Shown piece by piece: positions 13,401-27,822 of a DNA stretch of 64,000 nt. Origin of the DNA: Cladopsammia gracilis (taxonomy: Eukaryota > Cnidaria > Anthozoa > Scleractinia > Dendrophylliidae); NCBI GenBank assembly GCA_022457155.1, contig JAJGOT010000199.1:620001-684000 (forward strand), in the 5' to 3' direction. The notes under the pieces were generated by a model. The model made no database searches, was not told where the DNA came from, and worked only from the letters and a program-made list of their open reading frames with translations. The position numbers were made by a program, and so were the translations under genes. Each line of letters starts with the position of its first letter. Positions within the stretch are counted from its first letter, which is position 1.

Positions 13401-14612
13401 ATGAATTTGAAACAAAGGAAAAACAAAAATTACCTGAAATAAAAAATTAACTGCAACATATACATTAATTAATATTAATATTAAAAGGTATAAGAATGTT
13501 ATTGCATTTTTCTGATGTACTGTACCAGACATAATAAATAACTGTGCAAAGTTTTAGAAAATTTTCATAACTTCTTTTTTGAAGGAATCACCTTAAACCT
13601 TTAGAACTTCAAAATTGCTTGCCTCTTCATCCAAAGAGTAGCGATCATCCAGTTGAGGACCAAACTTTTTTGAAAAAGTCAAATGCCTGGGGATTTTCCC
13701 AGGAGAGGGGGATGATCATGTTTGGAATTGTAATGAAGAAATAAATGTATGGTACAATGTTTTGGCAATATAATTCAAAGGGGACAGACGTTAAATAAAT
13801 GTGGCTCCTGAACATATCTGAATTATATAACTGTTGGCAATATAATGAAAGATGAAAGAATGAATAACAGAAACCAAAAAACAACAACTGTACTGTAGTC
13901 AATTTAATAACAGACTACAAAATAATTGATGGAAACTGAAATTAAAATCAGTATAATACAATTTGAAATAAAACAATAATAATAAAAAAAAAGACCAAAA
14001 CGTCAGTTACAAATTGCATAGTTTACCACTTCCGGAGTATTGATGCTTCAGCTCAATGAGACCTTCTTCTTCCGCGAATTTTCGTACAGTTGAAGAAAAT
14101 GAAAACACTTTTCAAACCGAGCTCCAGCATTTTACAGCAAGAGAATTACAAAACATTTCAAAATCATGCTGGGAAAAATAGGCGCGATTTCTAAATTACG
14201 GTAAGCTATTCAAGCTTTATACTTAGGTTTATACAATATTTGATCCTCCACTTCGATCCCCTACCTGTTGTTTATTAAAATTGTTCACGAATTCGTCAAA
14301 TGTTAGATCCTTTGTTTCATTTGCTTTCCCAAGCTTTTGCATAACCTAAAAATATAGCCGATGAAAGATATGGCAAAATTAGTAAACTGGCTTCGAATTT
14401 CTGATCGCTAAATGTAACCACTCAAATGTCATAATATTTGAACAGCAATCGTTCATTATTTGCAACGTCTTTTTCAAAGCTAACAGCTACATGTATAAAA
14501 AAGCAGATTGTCGCATCACCTTTTCTTGAGCTCGTTTGGCTCTTTTTGTGGTAATGCTCGCCGTACGAGCTAAAAAACTCCTCTCTGAACTCTTGTCTGT
14601 TTTATCCGCCAT
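1626..14612 (-). CDS. BIN1/AMPH-like: Amphiphysin/BIN1-like N-BAR and SH3 protein, 16 exons, 478 aa
   Basis: Exons on the minus strand: 14612-14520, 14345-14265, 11594-11540, 11464-11370, 10990-10895, 10216-10154, 9918-9871, 8741-8656, 7615-7540, 6635-6544, 5973-5858, 5769-5722, 4511-4315, 2963-2856, 2292-2191, 1706-1626. All introns are GT-AG, phases close, and the sum is 1437 nt including stop. Residues ~10-235 form an N-BAR domain with family landmarks LGKANETKD, EVYEPEWPGRD, SQFPDIK, KRGRKLVDYD and ELPALFDSRIGYYVSSFQSI. The middle (~260-418) is acidic and probably disordered, with an NPF motif (EH-domain ligand) at ~319 and a proline-rich stretch at ~350-377. The last 60 residues are an SH3 domain (AAYKYVAEDDDELSF, then DEGWLLGI and GVFPANF across the final intron). 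Known family role: sensing or making membrane curvature in clathrin endocytosis or tubules, with SH3 binding to dynamin. Invertebrates usually have one gene for both vertebrate AMPH and BIN1, so no finer name is justified. Confidence 0.95.
1740..2110. repeat. AT-rich degenerate tandem repeat in amphiphysin intron 15
   Basis: The motif AAATTAGTATTCATAAAATT and TTACAACA-like spacers recur five to six times at irregular 60-90 bp spacing, between the two exons that split the SH3 domain. Confidence 0.6.
2663..2690. repeat. Poly-C tract of about 24 nt
   Basis: A long uninterrupted C run in an amphiphysin intron, one of at least eight long G or C runs in this window (also ~10420, 15226, 15356, 20282, 40268, 46838, 53803). 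Confidence 0.9.
3070..3150 (+). repeat. G-rich GGTGGATCCAGGGG minisatellite
   Basis: Four to five imperfect copies of a ~17-24 bp unit built on GGTGGATCCAGGGGGAG. The plus strand has many G3-G5 runs and could form a quadruplex. Confidence 0.75.
3400..4240. repeat. 88 bp satellite-like tandem array, family 1
   Basis: About nine monomers with a steady 88 bp period (GGTACC recurs at 3475, 3563, 3651, 3739, 3827, 3915). Key parts are GAGGTTTCATTTGAATGGTC, ACACCATAGGATTTCATC and AGAACAAATGGTACCATGC. The array is interrupted at ~3930-4018 by a (CATA)n run and unique sequence. It lies in an amphiphysin intron. Confidence 0.95.
5140..5430. repeat. Cluster of GGAAC/GTTCC pentamers
   Basis: About fourteen GGAAC or GTTCC motifs, in both orientations and irregularly spaced, within ~290 bp of an amphiphysin intron. 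Several pairs can form small hairpins. Probably a decayed repeat; no coding capacity. Confidence 0.6.
6120..6525. repeat. AT-only minisatellite (TATTTGATATTTGATAATTGATAATTAA)n
   Basis: About 400 bp of variants of ATTTGATATTTGGTATTTGAT and AATTGATAATTAAT, close to pure A/T/G on the plus strand. It lies directly beside the splice donor of amphiphysin exon 10 (ends 6544). Confidence 0.9.
6853..7257. mobile_element. 405 bp foldback MITE with TA flanks
   Basis: The outer ends CACCAATATCACGCTAGCATGGCA and the complement of TGCCATGCTAGTGTGATATTGGTC match. Inverted similarity continues inward over ~200 bp per arm to a central GGGCAATCTATGCCC hairpin (~7066). TA stands at both edges, as expected for Tc1/mariner-type insertions. 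Confidence 0.8.
8775..9199. repeat. Tandem duplication of ~207-218 bp
   Basis: 8775-8980 is repeated at 8981-9199 almost unchanged (TTGTTACTGAGGATCCTTAA to GCAAGGATACGTGCCC). The second copy has an 11 bp addition near 9120. It begins ~35 bp upstream of the amphiphysin exon 8 acceptor and lies within the intron. Confidence 0.9.
9493..9777. mobile_element. 285 bp MITE with TA target duplication
   Basis: Ends GAGCAGTTTTCAATTGAGTG and the complement of the right end (ACTAAATTGAAAACAGCTC) match, flanked by TA. The interior has paired GATTGGCTAA and ACCAATCAGAAG motifs. The type seems widespread in coral and anemone genomes (from memory). Confidence 0.8.
10419..10460. repeat. Poly-C followed by poly-A tract
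   Basis: About 18 C then about 23 A in an amphiphysin intron. A second G run lies at 10710-10726. Confidence 0.9.
11790..13320 (-). mobile_element. CR1/L2-like LINE 3' fragment in amphiphysin intron 2, split by a ~1 kb insertion
   Basis: On the minus strand, 13310-13055 reads an uninterrupted RT-tail: HFDYCNVVWGNCC, KLQKLQNHAARILM, VLRSILMYKMVHGTSPEYLR. The sequence then continues through NTENKLALPQPHTNY to ~12980. It resumes at ~11945 with CLKKSFSYSGAGWNSLSHDL, ending FKYKLHHHSFE and a stop near 11790. This tail is typical of CR1/L2-class LINEs. Only the 3' end is present. Confidence 0.8.
11955..12974. mobile_element. ~1 kb insertion inside the LINE fragment, carrying a 147-codon open frame
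   Basis: The inserted segment is bounded by CTCATGCAC (11957) and GTGCATGAG (~12966), inverted copies of each other. It carries a minus-strand open frame, 12956-12513, containing an internal MAAVLGMCLVFK start with good context. I do not recognise the protein; it is basic, with no clear domain. It may be a DNA transposon fragment or captured sequence. The open frame itself is only weak evidence for coding. Confidence 0.45.
13326..13462. mobile_element. ~137 bp palindromic MITE
   Basis: Arms ATATGTTGCAGTTAATTTTT and its complement pair almost perfectly for ~45 bp, around an AT-rich centre. TA-rich flanks. Inside amphiphysin intron 2. Confidence 0.75.
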
Positions 14613-14678
14613 TTTGTTTTACACCACTGTTTTACCGCTGACACTGATACAACACATGCGTGGAGTGAAAGCGACAAC
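14613..14678. promoter_or_regulatory. 66 bp bidirectional start region between amphiphysin and SNX4
   Basis: Only 66 bp separate the two divergent start codons. Both starts sit in the context ATGGCGGAT: CAAAATGGCGGA on the minus strand and CAACATGGCGGA on the plus strand. These resemble the TISU/YY1 initiator (SAASATGGCGGC), which in mammals marks genes with very short 5' UTRs. Both transcripts must therefore have very short leaders, or start inside the neighbouring gene. Spacing and motifs are seen directly; the regulatory reading is inference. Confidence 0.7.
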
Positions 14679-17600
14679 ATGGCGGATTATTTGGGGGAAG
14701 AGACAGCAAGGAAAGTACAATATTTTCCAGAGGGAAGTCTGTTAAATACAATGATCATATCGATAATTGACGCTGAAAAGAGGTACACTGATATCCTAAA
14801 GGAACCATATACGGTTTATCTCATCGAAACCAAGTGAGTTACAGTAACTTGTCTTTTCCTTTATGTCACACATCATCAGTGAATGATTTTTATTGATACG
14901 TACGCAAGATAGCGCATTATATGCTATGAATGAACTGATTGTGATTGGTTCCTTCAAGTTTACTTTGATAAGTCAGATGAATAATATAACAGCCAGATCT
15001 AGGCATGCTATTTAGCTATTATTAGTGCTATGTTGTCTGGACTTTATAAACATAAACTGCTTTGGCCTGTAAGGAGACAGGGCATGAGCGGGGTGAGGAA
15101 TAATCAGCCAGCTTACTTTTTCCTGCCCCTGCAGTAGTCTCACTGTTCTCTTGGCTTGCCACTCAAGCATGAAAACCCAATCTCCAGTTTCCATAGCTTA
15201 AGCAACTAGAGGTATTGCTACACCCCCCCCCCCCCCAAACTGGAATGGTTGCTGGTCGATCACCCATCCCCCACCCCCCCTAGAATTTTATTGACTGCTT
15301 GTAAAACCCAAATAATATTACTGTAAATGTAAAGATTTTAGACCAAAAACAATGCCCCCCCCCCCCCCCCCCGAAAAAAAAAGCAAAAAGTGCCTCAACA
15401 AAACCACAACTCGTCCTCAAACAAAAAATCTCTTGCTGCTCCATGGTATGGCCATACCAATTACACCATGCAAATTCAAAATTAACCAATGTGAAAAAGC
15501 AGAAGAACTTCCCCAAGTTTCTACTGAAAGTAAAAAAAAAGTTTCCAAAAGAGATCCAAAAATGCATCAACAGTTTATTATGTAGTACTGGAATAACTGC
15601 TACAGTGAATATAAATAATCATTTTATTCCAAACCTTTAGGTATATTGATGGAGGCCCCCCTGCTGGAGAGCCAGATATGTCGTCATCAATATGGAGAAG
15701 ATATAGTGAATTTGAAATGTTAAGAAATTATCTTGTTGCAAACTTTCCAGCGGTAAGGAACTGGAATGAAAATTTGTCCAGTAATACAGCTTAGTTGACA
15801 TTCTCTAATAAAGACACACAAGGGCAAGGTTATTGATGTTTGATTTACCTACCGGTAATTAATAATGAGTATTTCTTGATTTAAAATGTTGTAATTACTG
15901 CTTTCTGTATCAGCCAGACAAGTTGACTGGCCAGCATTTGCTTATCATGCTAATACTCACGGGTGATTCCTAAACTAATGACTCTACTTACAGACTACTC
16001 AATTCTTGTTGTTTTGACTTATGTTTTTGAAATATGACAGCTACATGTAGCTGAAAAACTGAAAACTAGCTATTAATTAAAAGTTTGTATTAACAAAATG
16101 TACTACCGGTAAGTTACTCACCATAAACATAAAACTCAAATTTATAAATGTGTTTTGCTTTCAGCTGATTGTTCCCCCTCTGCCAGAGAAAAGGGTAAGA
16201 ACAACATGTTTTTCAACTTGTTTTATGTTGCAGTTTCTTCTTTCTTTATCTTCTTAGTGAGTGATTATTACTGGAATAATGTTGACTGAACATATATTTA
16301 CCTCTAGATTAACATTGCAGCACTAAGGATCGCTGCAGACAAGTTTGATCCAGATTTTATAGACAAACGTAAAGTAGCTCTTGAGGTAAGCTCAGTAGTC
16401 TGGGTACCATGTTATTTAATTGCAGTTGAATGAAATTACATATTTTGTTTGATTTGTTTCATATTTTTAAATGTTGAGGTTTTTCTAAATCTTGATTTCC
16501 TGACTGATGAATTTTTCTGTTTCAGAGCTTCCTCTTAAGATGTGCTGCCCACCCACAGTTATCCATGGATCTCACATTTATTGGCTTTTTTAACCTGGTA
16601 CAAGTGCCTCTGACATTAATACAAAATGAAGAACAACACAGTAATAAACATCCAACATAGATGTGATCATGTCCTTATGGCCTTCAGCATTCTCAGATGG
16701 TCCGATGTCACTTACACTCATTCCCTCCTCTCCCCATCTGATGTCCTTTGTTTCAGCGCTTGTTCTTGACGTCATCTGACTGTTGAATGTTTCCACCAAT
16801 CAGAGCAGTTGTTAGATGGTTTTTTCTCCATCAGGAATTTCAAGAATGCATCTGATTGGTGGAAATACTCAATGGTCGGATGATGTCAAGAGCATGCCCT
16901 TAAACAAAGGAAATCAGATGGGCCTGCATGGCAGGAATAGATGGGGATGGGGGAGGGGGAATGAAAATGAGAGGGGGAGAAGGGTAGGAACGCCTGCTAT
17001 TAAGAACTGGCAGCCGCAAAATTCTGATTGGCTAATTTGCACTGGGATATAAACATAGTAAATTCCAGTGTGAAGTCATTCGTGTGCAAAAGCGCATGCC
17101 AGTTTCTGATTGGCGAATGTATTGACAGTTGACGTAATTCGATTACAAGGAAATCAGTGGGCGAAATGCGAATAGCCTGGAGGAAGAGGAGGGAGTTGAG
17201 TGTGAGCGACCTCGGACCATCTGAGAATCATGCTAACATCCTTAAGGCATTATCTTCATTTGAATGGCCACGCAGACTTACACTCAGACCTAGGGGCCAG
17301 ATATTTTTCCATGGCTATAATGTATTAATTTTGAGTCCAACTACATTAAAGAAAAAAAACATTGACAACATCCTGGCTACTTACTTCACTTCACCAATTC
17401 TGTTTTAAAAGTTAGTGACAGCTCTGGTCAGAATTAGAGAAATTAGAACTGCATCACATGACTTAAGGTTTGAGTGCAGGAGAAAAACAAACTATATTAA
17501 TTTTGTCATGCTTTCTTTTCTTCTAGGAGGAAGGTTGGAAAGAAGCTGTACAAGCAACAAATTACCAAAGCAAGGTGAACTATATTTAATGTTTTTGTTT

Positions 17601-20600
17601 TTTCACTTACATGTACGATTTTGATGAAAAGTTACCTGAACTAAAATATTTCTTTTTCAAATTCCTTCAGGTTGACTCCAGACTAAAAAGTTGGAGTGCT
17701 GCAGCTAAAGAACCAGACAGGTAGATATTGCAAAGAGCAAAGTGTTGTAATTCCTCAGATTCATTGTTTGGAATTGATGAATCCCCATGGCATTGCAGCT
17801 ACTGTTGACAAGGCTGTAAATGTTCCTGTCTGCAGCTGGTCTGTTTGAAAAGTGATCACAAGAATGGCTGTCAGTTGCAGCACCATCTCTACCTTTTCAA
17901 GTTGGAGTTGTTAACCTTCATATAAAAGCAGAATTCTCCACTAAAGATAGTCAAAGGCTGGGACCTTAGAGTCCACAAAATAATCTTTCTAATTGAATGT
18001 TGGTGGAAAAGGTGCATGAACGGCAGTTTCAAATTGAGAGTCCAAATTGCTCCATATTAATTCGGAGCAGTTTTAATGTTTTATTCAATTTCAACCTTCA
18101 TTTTAATTAAATTTGGTGTTAATTTTTTTGTTTTTGAATAGGAGATTTGAAGACATGAAACATTATGCTGATAATTTAGGCACTAATGTGGCAGCTATGA
18201 TCAAAGTTAGACAGGTATGAACTACAGTTTATTTTCTCTTATTATAAATAAACCATCATTTTGTCTTATTCATTGTAGAAAACACAACCTCGTCTAATAT
18301 CATAAACAACATTGTTTTTCCTTTAAGCGCATTGCTGATATTGTGTATTCTATTCACAAGCAACATGCTAACTATGGCAAGGTGTTTAGGTACGTTTTTT
18401 CATCATTATACATGTAATTTTAATTTTACCATTACTCAACTAGGTCATACAAAGACTGGATGATGTGAACTTTATATAAATTAATATTAAACTAATATTA
18501 TCAAGGAGGACTGACTGAAGTGGTTTACTAATGTCATTTACAGTGAATGGAGCTCACTGGAGAAGGAAATGGGTGATGGACTACAGAAGTCAGGACACTA
18601 TATGGACAGGTCAGATGCTTAAAATCGCAATAGGCAATACAAATCTGTAATTAATTTTTAATTTGTGGAAACTTCTTTACACTGAAATGACTTTCATTGG
18701 TTGTCCTTATGACACATGGATCAGGGGTCAATTCAATAAAACTTTTACAAGTGTAATTTGTTAGTGTAGCTATTGTTTTCAACCTCTGAAACAATGGCTA
18801 CACTTGTAATTGTTCTATTGAATTGACCCCAGCTGTCTTCTCACCTCAACCCTCTGTGCCCCCACAGGGTATCCAGGCAAGGCTACATGTACAGCTAACA
18901 CTTTAGACTCTGTTTTCTTCCCTCACCCAATCTACTTTACCTCCACTCCCATTTACTCACCCCCACGCCATTTACTTTCAGTGAAGCATGATGTAGACCC
19001 CAACCTCCCACCCCACTTATACTGCTCTGGTCTAACATGTACATGTAGTTTCGAGTATGAGAGGTTTCTACCCCTAGCCTACCCCACCCCTTTCCCAGTT
19101 ATCCCCCCCAATTTTTTTCTTTGCCCCCCTCCCTATTAACTTGCCCCCTCCATTTACTCCCCTTCACACATTGACTTGAAGCAGAGCATGATATGGACTA
19201 CAATCTCCCAGCCCATTTATATTGTTCTAGACCTGCCTGTAGCATAGAAAGCCTTTTCTAAATCATTTAGTAAGTTTGCTTTAATGTGAAACAGACTTGC
19301 AGCATCTGTCAATGAAGCACTTGATGATGATGACATGAACTTTTCAGAGCAGCTCAAGGAGTACCTACACTTTGCTGATGTGCTAAAGTAAGTCTCATAC
19401 AAGTCATTATTACATGTTTCAGTTAACTAGCATTAAATTAACCTTTAGAACCTCCTATAAGAGAGGTGTCCACCTTACAGGGGTGTCCTTCTTTAGAGAG
19501 TTTATTACTGTTCTTTTAGGGGAGTTGCTCATAGACAACAGCTGCGGCAGTATGATGTGGAAAAAGCAGAGGAGAGTTTGACCACCAAGAAGACACAGAG
19601 AGATGACATGGTTGCTCAAAAGGTTATTTACTTGAAATAACAGATTTCTTAAAGTTTTAATTGATCATTTATTTAGAGAAGGGTAATTTCATGTACCAGT
19701 AGTTTTAATAAAAAAAAAAAGTAAGCCCTGAAGCACTATATTTTTTTGTATTTATGAACTTTCTTCTTCTTAATTTTGTTACTCTGGGCTCCCACCTTCT
19801 TTAAGCGAATTTGGATTCACGAATCACCAGTGGTCATCAAAATCTTATGGAGTATGATGACTAAAATTACCGGTATATTTTTCTTTGCTGCAGGAAGCAA
19901 TAGAAAGTGGCCAGACCCCACCCAAGTCCAGTGGATTTTCATTCAAGGGATTGTCATCCATGATTTTTGGAGCTGAGACTGCTGAAGTGTTAGAGACCAA
20001 GATCGACAACTTAGAAGAACAAATTAATGATGCAGAAGAGACTGTCAAGACAACAAAAGAAGACCTAAGGTTTTCAATACCATTTACTCTTTGACTCCTA
20101 ATGGAGGCCAAGTTCAAAACTGAAAAATAAAAGTTCAAAATTCTGTTTCATGTAATATACCAAACACGAGGAAGAGTGTTTCATCAGGATATCCAAAACA
20201 CCAAAGGGGAGTAATATATCAAACTCAAGGAAGAGTGTTTTATCAGGATATCCAAACACAGAGAAGTGGGTTGAAAAACAAGGGGGGGGGGGGGGGGGTA
20301 ATATATCAAACACAAGGAAGAGTGTTTTATCAGGATATCCAAACACAGAGAAGTGGGTTGAAAAACAAGGGGGGGAGGGGAGGGGAGTAATATATCAAAC
20401 ACAAGGAAGAGTGTTTTATCAGGATATCCAAACACAGAGAAGTGGGTTGAAAAACAAGGGGGGGAGGGGAGTAATATATCAAACACGAGGAAGAGTGTTT
20501 CATCGGGATATCCAAACACCCAGAAGTGGGTTTGAAAAACGAGGCGCATCCAAGTTTTTTTTTAACCAACTTTGAGGTGTTTGGAAACCCTGATGAAGCA

Positions 20601-21968
20601 CTCTTTCAAGTGTTTGATAAAGCTTCTCAAACTGATCATTAAATACAGAGAAAACGAAGGAATGAAATCGCCAAAATCTATGCTAATTAAGACCGGGTTT
20701 CCAAACCACAGTCACACTTATGATTTTCCTGTTGAAGTTCCTTCTTGGTTGAACTTTATGAATTCTTAATGCATTTGAGAAGAAATATTGAAAAACTGAT
20801 AGCGCAACAGGAAAGAATTCAGTAGCTTTCGTTTGAATAGTCACACTTAAGATTTCATCCAGACTCCATCAAAAATTAGAACCACCTTGTGCTGCATAAT
20901 AAGCAATACCACAGAAAAGTACTGCTCAGTAGCTTTCATTTGAATGGTCACACTTGTATAAAGTAATAATTTTGCACAACAGGAAAGAACTGCTTAATAG
21001 CTTTCATTATTTGTGAATGAGTGGTTGTACATAAGGATTTCAACTGCAGACTCTATTCTGTTTTTTTCCCTCTTAACATCATGGTTACCGTACTTTGTTT
21101 TTTTTTGTTTTAGAGTTTTTAACGATGAAGCTCTTAAGGACTATGAACGCTTCAGGAAACAGGAAGTGCGAGATCTGAAAGAAGTGTTGGCAGCACACAT
21201 CAAGACTCAGATGGTACTCTGTAAATTGGTATGTTGCACATTTTTATTGCTTTTTTTGTTGTAACCAGAAGCAGGAGAACAAAAAGAAAACTGCCTCTGA
21301 TAACATTGCATCTGCAAACTTGGTAAAATGTTGTTACACTTTCCCCCCCTCAAATTAGCTTTGTTGTCACCTCTTCCTCCCCAATACAATGTTGATTACA
21401 CATGTCTCGACTATAAAATTATATCGAGGGAAAAGGGAGCCCAGGAAATGGATAAAAATAATTTATCTCTTCAAAAGACTTTGCCATTATGTGGTATTTT
21501 ATTTGCAAGTGCCCCAGGGTTTTCTGACCAGATTTGTTTGACATTTCTTATGGGGTAGGCTAAACCCACCATGGCCAGCTGACAAGTTGCCTCAGGTCAA
21601 GTCATCTTTATTTAAGCAGGGTGGCCCTGTCAGCACTAGGCTGCTATCTTGTGCTTCACTCCCACCAACGCAGCACCACAGTTTCTCTAGAAACTAACCC
21701 CATTCATTTGCTGTCAATAGGTCCCTGCATAATTTATGACTTGACAAGATAAAAAGAGTATCATAAATATGTACAATAAAAAGAATGGCTGTGGATAAGA
21801 TAGGATGACCCCTCTACAAAGCCCCCCTCTATGATCCACTCCATGTAAAACACACGGCTTAATTCAAGAAGAGTTTTCGTTTCCTGTATTCACCATTTTC
21901 TATCAATTTTTACTTTACAGGGCATTTCAACATGGGAAGACATGAAAGAGACTGCAAAAAAATTATGA
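14679..21968 (+). CDS. SNX4: Sorting nexin 4 (PX-BAR), 15 exons, 426 aa
   Basis: Exons: 14679-14833, 15641-15752, 16165-16194, 16308-16385, 16526-16597, 17527-17574, 17671-17720, 18142-18214, 18328-18389, 18544-18609, 19295-19387, 19520-19622, 19894-20069, 21114-21228, 21921-21968; 1281 nt including stop with all phases closing. A PX domain spans ~25-145: the phosphoinositide motif RRYSEF is at residues 71-76 and the PPLPEKR loop at 93-99. A BAR/SNX4-type C-terminal region (~165-426) contains FSEWSSLEKEMGDGLQKSGH, QLKEYLHFADVL and a final VLCKLGISTWEDMKET close to the vertebrate SNX4 ending. Family knowledge: binds PI3P on early and recycling endosomes and returns cargo to recycling compartments. 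The exon 13 donor (gttttc) is weak, but the frame continues correctly into exon 14. An AATAAA signal lies at 21992-21997. The N-terminus is shorter than in human SNX4. Confidence 0.95.
16660..17255. mobile_element. ~600 bp nested foldback element in SNX4 intron 5
   Basis: The left arm (CAGCATTCTCAGATGGTCCG, TCATTCCCTCCTCTCC, GATGTCCTTTGTTTCAGCGC, TTTCCACCAATCAGA) and right arm (TGATTGGTGGAAATACTCAA, AAACAAAGGAAATCAGATGG, GGACCATCTGAGAATCATGC) are inverted copies with inner and outer paired blocks. A short relative lies at ~39880-39985 (CGTCTGATGTCCTTTGTTTG). Confidence 0.7.
18724..18830. mobile_element. 107 bp palindromic MITE in an SNX4 intron
   Basis: Ends GGGGTCAATTCAATA and TATTGAATTGACCCC match exactly, and inner ACAAGTGTA / TACACTTGT stems continue the pairing. 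Confidence 0.8.
20160..20550. repeat. Tandem array with G-tract spacers in SNX4 intron 13
   Basis: Five units of GAGTGTTTTATCAGGATATC, CAAACACAGAGAAGTGGGTT and GTAATATATCAAACACAAGG, separated by G runs of differing length (up to ~18 G at 20282). Unit length therefore varies from ~58 to ~92 bp. Related single copies occur at ~20585 and ~48415. Confidence 0.9.
20805..20960. repeat. Dispersed family 1 satellite monomers in an SNX4 intron
   Basis: Copies of AGTAGCTTTCGTTTGAATAG, TTAGAACCACCTTGTGCTGC and AGCTTTCATTTGAATGGTCA. Other isolated copies lie at ~6735-6830, 7258-7430, 10030-10110 and 46995-47055. Confidence 0.8.
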
Positions 21969-23268
21969 GTTGTCAATAATGAAACAAAATTAATAAATTA
22001 CTGGTAAATGTACTTAAAAGTGTATTTTTTTCTGTACGATATTAAAGATTTATTGGTATAACAAGATCAGAAATAAGCAATTAAAAATAATTTTCCAGTA
22101 AAGTACTTAGCAAGTACATGGCCTCAATGTTACTATCCTCCACTCATTCAATCTAATTCACATAAAGTAGAACCCCATTAATACAACTGCTGACAGGCCA
22201 TAAAATTTTTTATGGGTTGTTCAGTTAGATAGTGTTTATTAGATACAAAAAGTGAGCTTTTGTTTGAGCAAAAAGGTAGTGGCTGTATTAACAAAATGTA
22301 AGGCAGGGTTCCACTGTAAAATAGCACATAAGGTTTTATTGTTCAAATGTTGTGTTTGTGAAAACAATTTAGTAAGCTTTAGTTATTAACATAGACAGAA
22401 GGAATATTTAGGCCCTGTTGAGATGCCGTACTTCATGAGCCGATCCAAATTAGATTAGCCATTCCAAACTGATTCTGACACTGCACTTCACAAACTTAAT
22501 TCATTGAATAAGGACTTCATCTGAACCCAGCATTATAATCCTATTTACAGAATTTTTCACAACTGAATGTTGTACTTTCATATTTTTGTTTCTTCAAAAA
22601 AACAGTTTTTCAAAATTGAAAAGCCAGCTATCTCATTGTAACAGTTGTAGCATTCAGGCTATCTAAAAAAATAAAAAACAATTTTTCAACCGCGATCATG
22701 GTTTTTGTGTATACACATCCACACAACTTCTTAGATACAAAGTCAAAATCTTGCAAGGGTATTAAAGCGTGGAGACAAGGGAATGCCATCAACCCTCCAG
22801 TGACCAACCTAAATACAAAATTGAGGTGGTTGCTTACAAAGTCGGAACTTTAACCTGAGGTAATTTCAGTGCACAAGATAATACTGATTTCTTAAAGATC
22901 TACAAGTGCAAAATACTGCATTGTATACATGTACAGTAGAAGTTCTGATGCAAGAGACAAAACTTTTGTTTTATCTGAGTTGTACTGCAGCACATCCAAT
23001 TGGCACCTGAAGTGGCACTGAATAAGGCAAGTGGTCACTTTACAGGGGTTAAATTTTTTCCTGGTGGGTGAGTGCTAAATTTTAACTTCATTTTGTTTTT
23101 AGCAGCCATGTTAGTCTTGCAAAACATTGCGGGCTGGGAGAAGTGAAGGCGGGTGGAACACCTTCCTTTTTCCCTCAGAAGTCCTGTTGATTAAAACCAC
23201 TAAAGAAACAAAACATTTGTGAACTCATGAATGAGGATTTTATTCAATTTACTGTGTACATTCTTTGT
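21969..23268. other. Intergenic region between convergent SNX4 and RPS13
   Basis: Holds the SNX4 3' UTR (AATAAA at 21992) and the RPS13 3' UTR. No further gene, RNA or clear transposon was recognised. Confidence 0.6.
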
Positions 23269-26697
<3,429 letters not shown>

Positions 26698-26751
26698 TTT
26701 GGCAGTTTTCTTGTAGCGGTTATTTCGCTACGACTGATTCCAATATGGCCG

Positions 26752-26766
26752 CGAAAAAAGAGAACT
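26752..26766 (-). promoter_or_regulatory. Candidate 5' TOP pyrimidine tract of RPS13
   Basis: About 55-70 bp upstream of the RPS13 start codon, the minus strand reads TTCTCTTTTTTCGC, followed by a CCATATTGG/YY1-like stretch. Ribosomal protein mRNAs typically begin with a C followed by a run of pyrimidines (5' TOP), so this is a plausible transcription start. No transcript evidence is available here. Confidence 0.45.
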
Positions 26767-27689
26767 GACTCACGTGTCGGCGAACTGTGATTTCCCGGCA
26801 TTCCAATGGGGAGGAAGATGCTGGGTTTTAGTCTTCCTGGGATAGACCACAGGAATACCAACTTCGTAGCTTTGTTCTTGTGACAAAGAGAGACAAAGAA
26901 CCGCGAAAGAAAATGCTGCCGGTGTACGTAGGATCTGTAACAGATCTAGTCAGCCAAAAATAGAGATAAAATCAAACTATAGAGCAAGGCTGATACTACG
27001 TAGAACATTTAACGCGACAATGACATAATAGAGCCCAAACTGAAAACGTATGTTTCACCATGGATAATAAAGATCCATGGTTTCACCGGCGAGAAATAGA
27101 ATCCCGGTCTTCTGCTTACAACTTTCATTCTGCTTTTAAACGTTTATTTGATTTATTCTTTTGACATAACAAGTCTTAACACAGATCTTATGTGAAAATA
27201 TGGTTGATTCACTTAGTAGGAATATTCCTTGCAGTCAGTTATATTTTATGTGACTACCTGATTTTTGAAAACATGATAAAAACTGCAGCTGTTAATAATT
27301 ATCTCCTTGCCTAAGTTAGACTAATTATCATCATTTTTATTTGCACTATTATTTACATTTCTCACTTTGCACTGAAAGTTGCTGTATGTCCGTTAGGATT
27401 TTGCAAGTAAATTATGTAGATGTAGATGTAGATTTTCATTACAACTACGCTCAGACAGGGGTTTTATAGTTTCAATCAACCTTGCAATCACACAAAAGAT
27501 AAAGAAAATGGAAAGGGAGAGAGAGGAAGAGAAAAGAAAAATGATGACCACTCACCAAGGCAATTTTTTAAATTCAGCATTAGCCCACCAAAAAACGCCT
27601 GTATTGCAGGCTAAAGCACGAGAAATAACGTGCAGTGTACCTGATTGAAGGACGTCAGGAGACCAGTTAACAATCCATCCCTAGACCCT
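26767..27689. other. Intergenic region upstream of RPS13, no gene seen
   Basis: Nothing coding is supported. The start is the RPS13 promoter side; the rest is unremarkable AT-rich sequence with a short purine run (GGAAAGGGAGAGAGAGG, ~27510). Confidence 0.5.
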
Positions 27690-27822
27690 CTTTAAATACA
27701 TCCTGTCGGTCAGTCCCCCTAATCACACATGAATACTATCTATCTACATGTACTACTTTCGCGCTTCGCGCATCCACGAACAAAGAGGAACTTATGTTGG
27801 TACTTACATTCAGGATTAGCCT

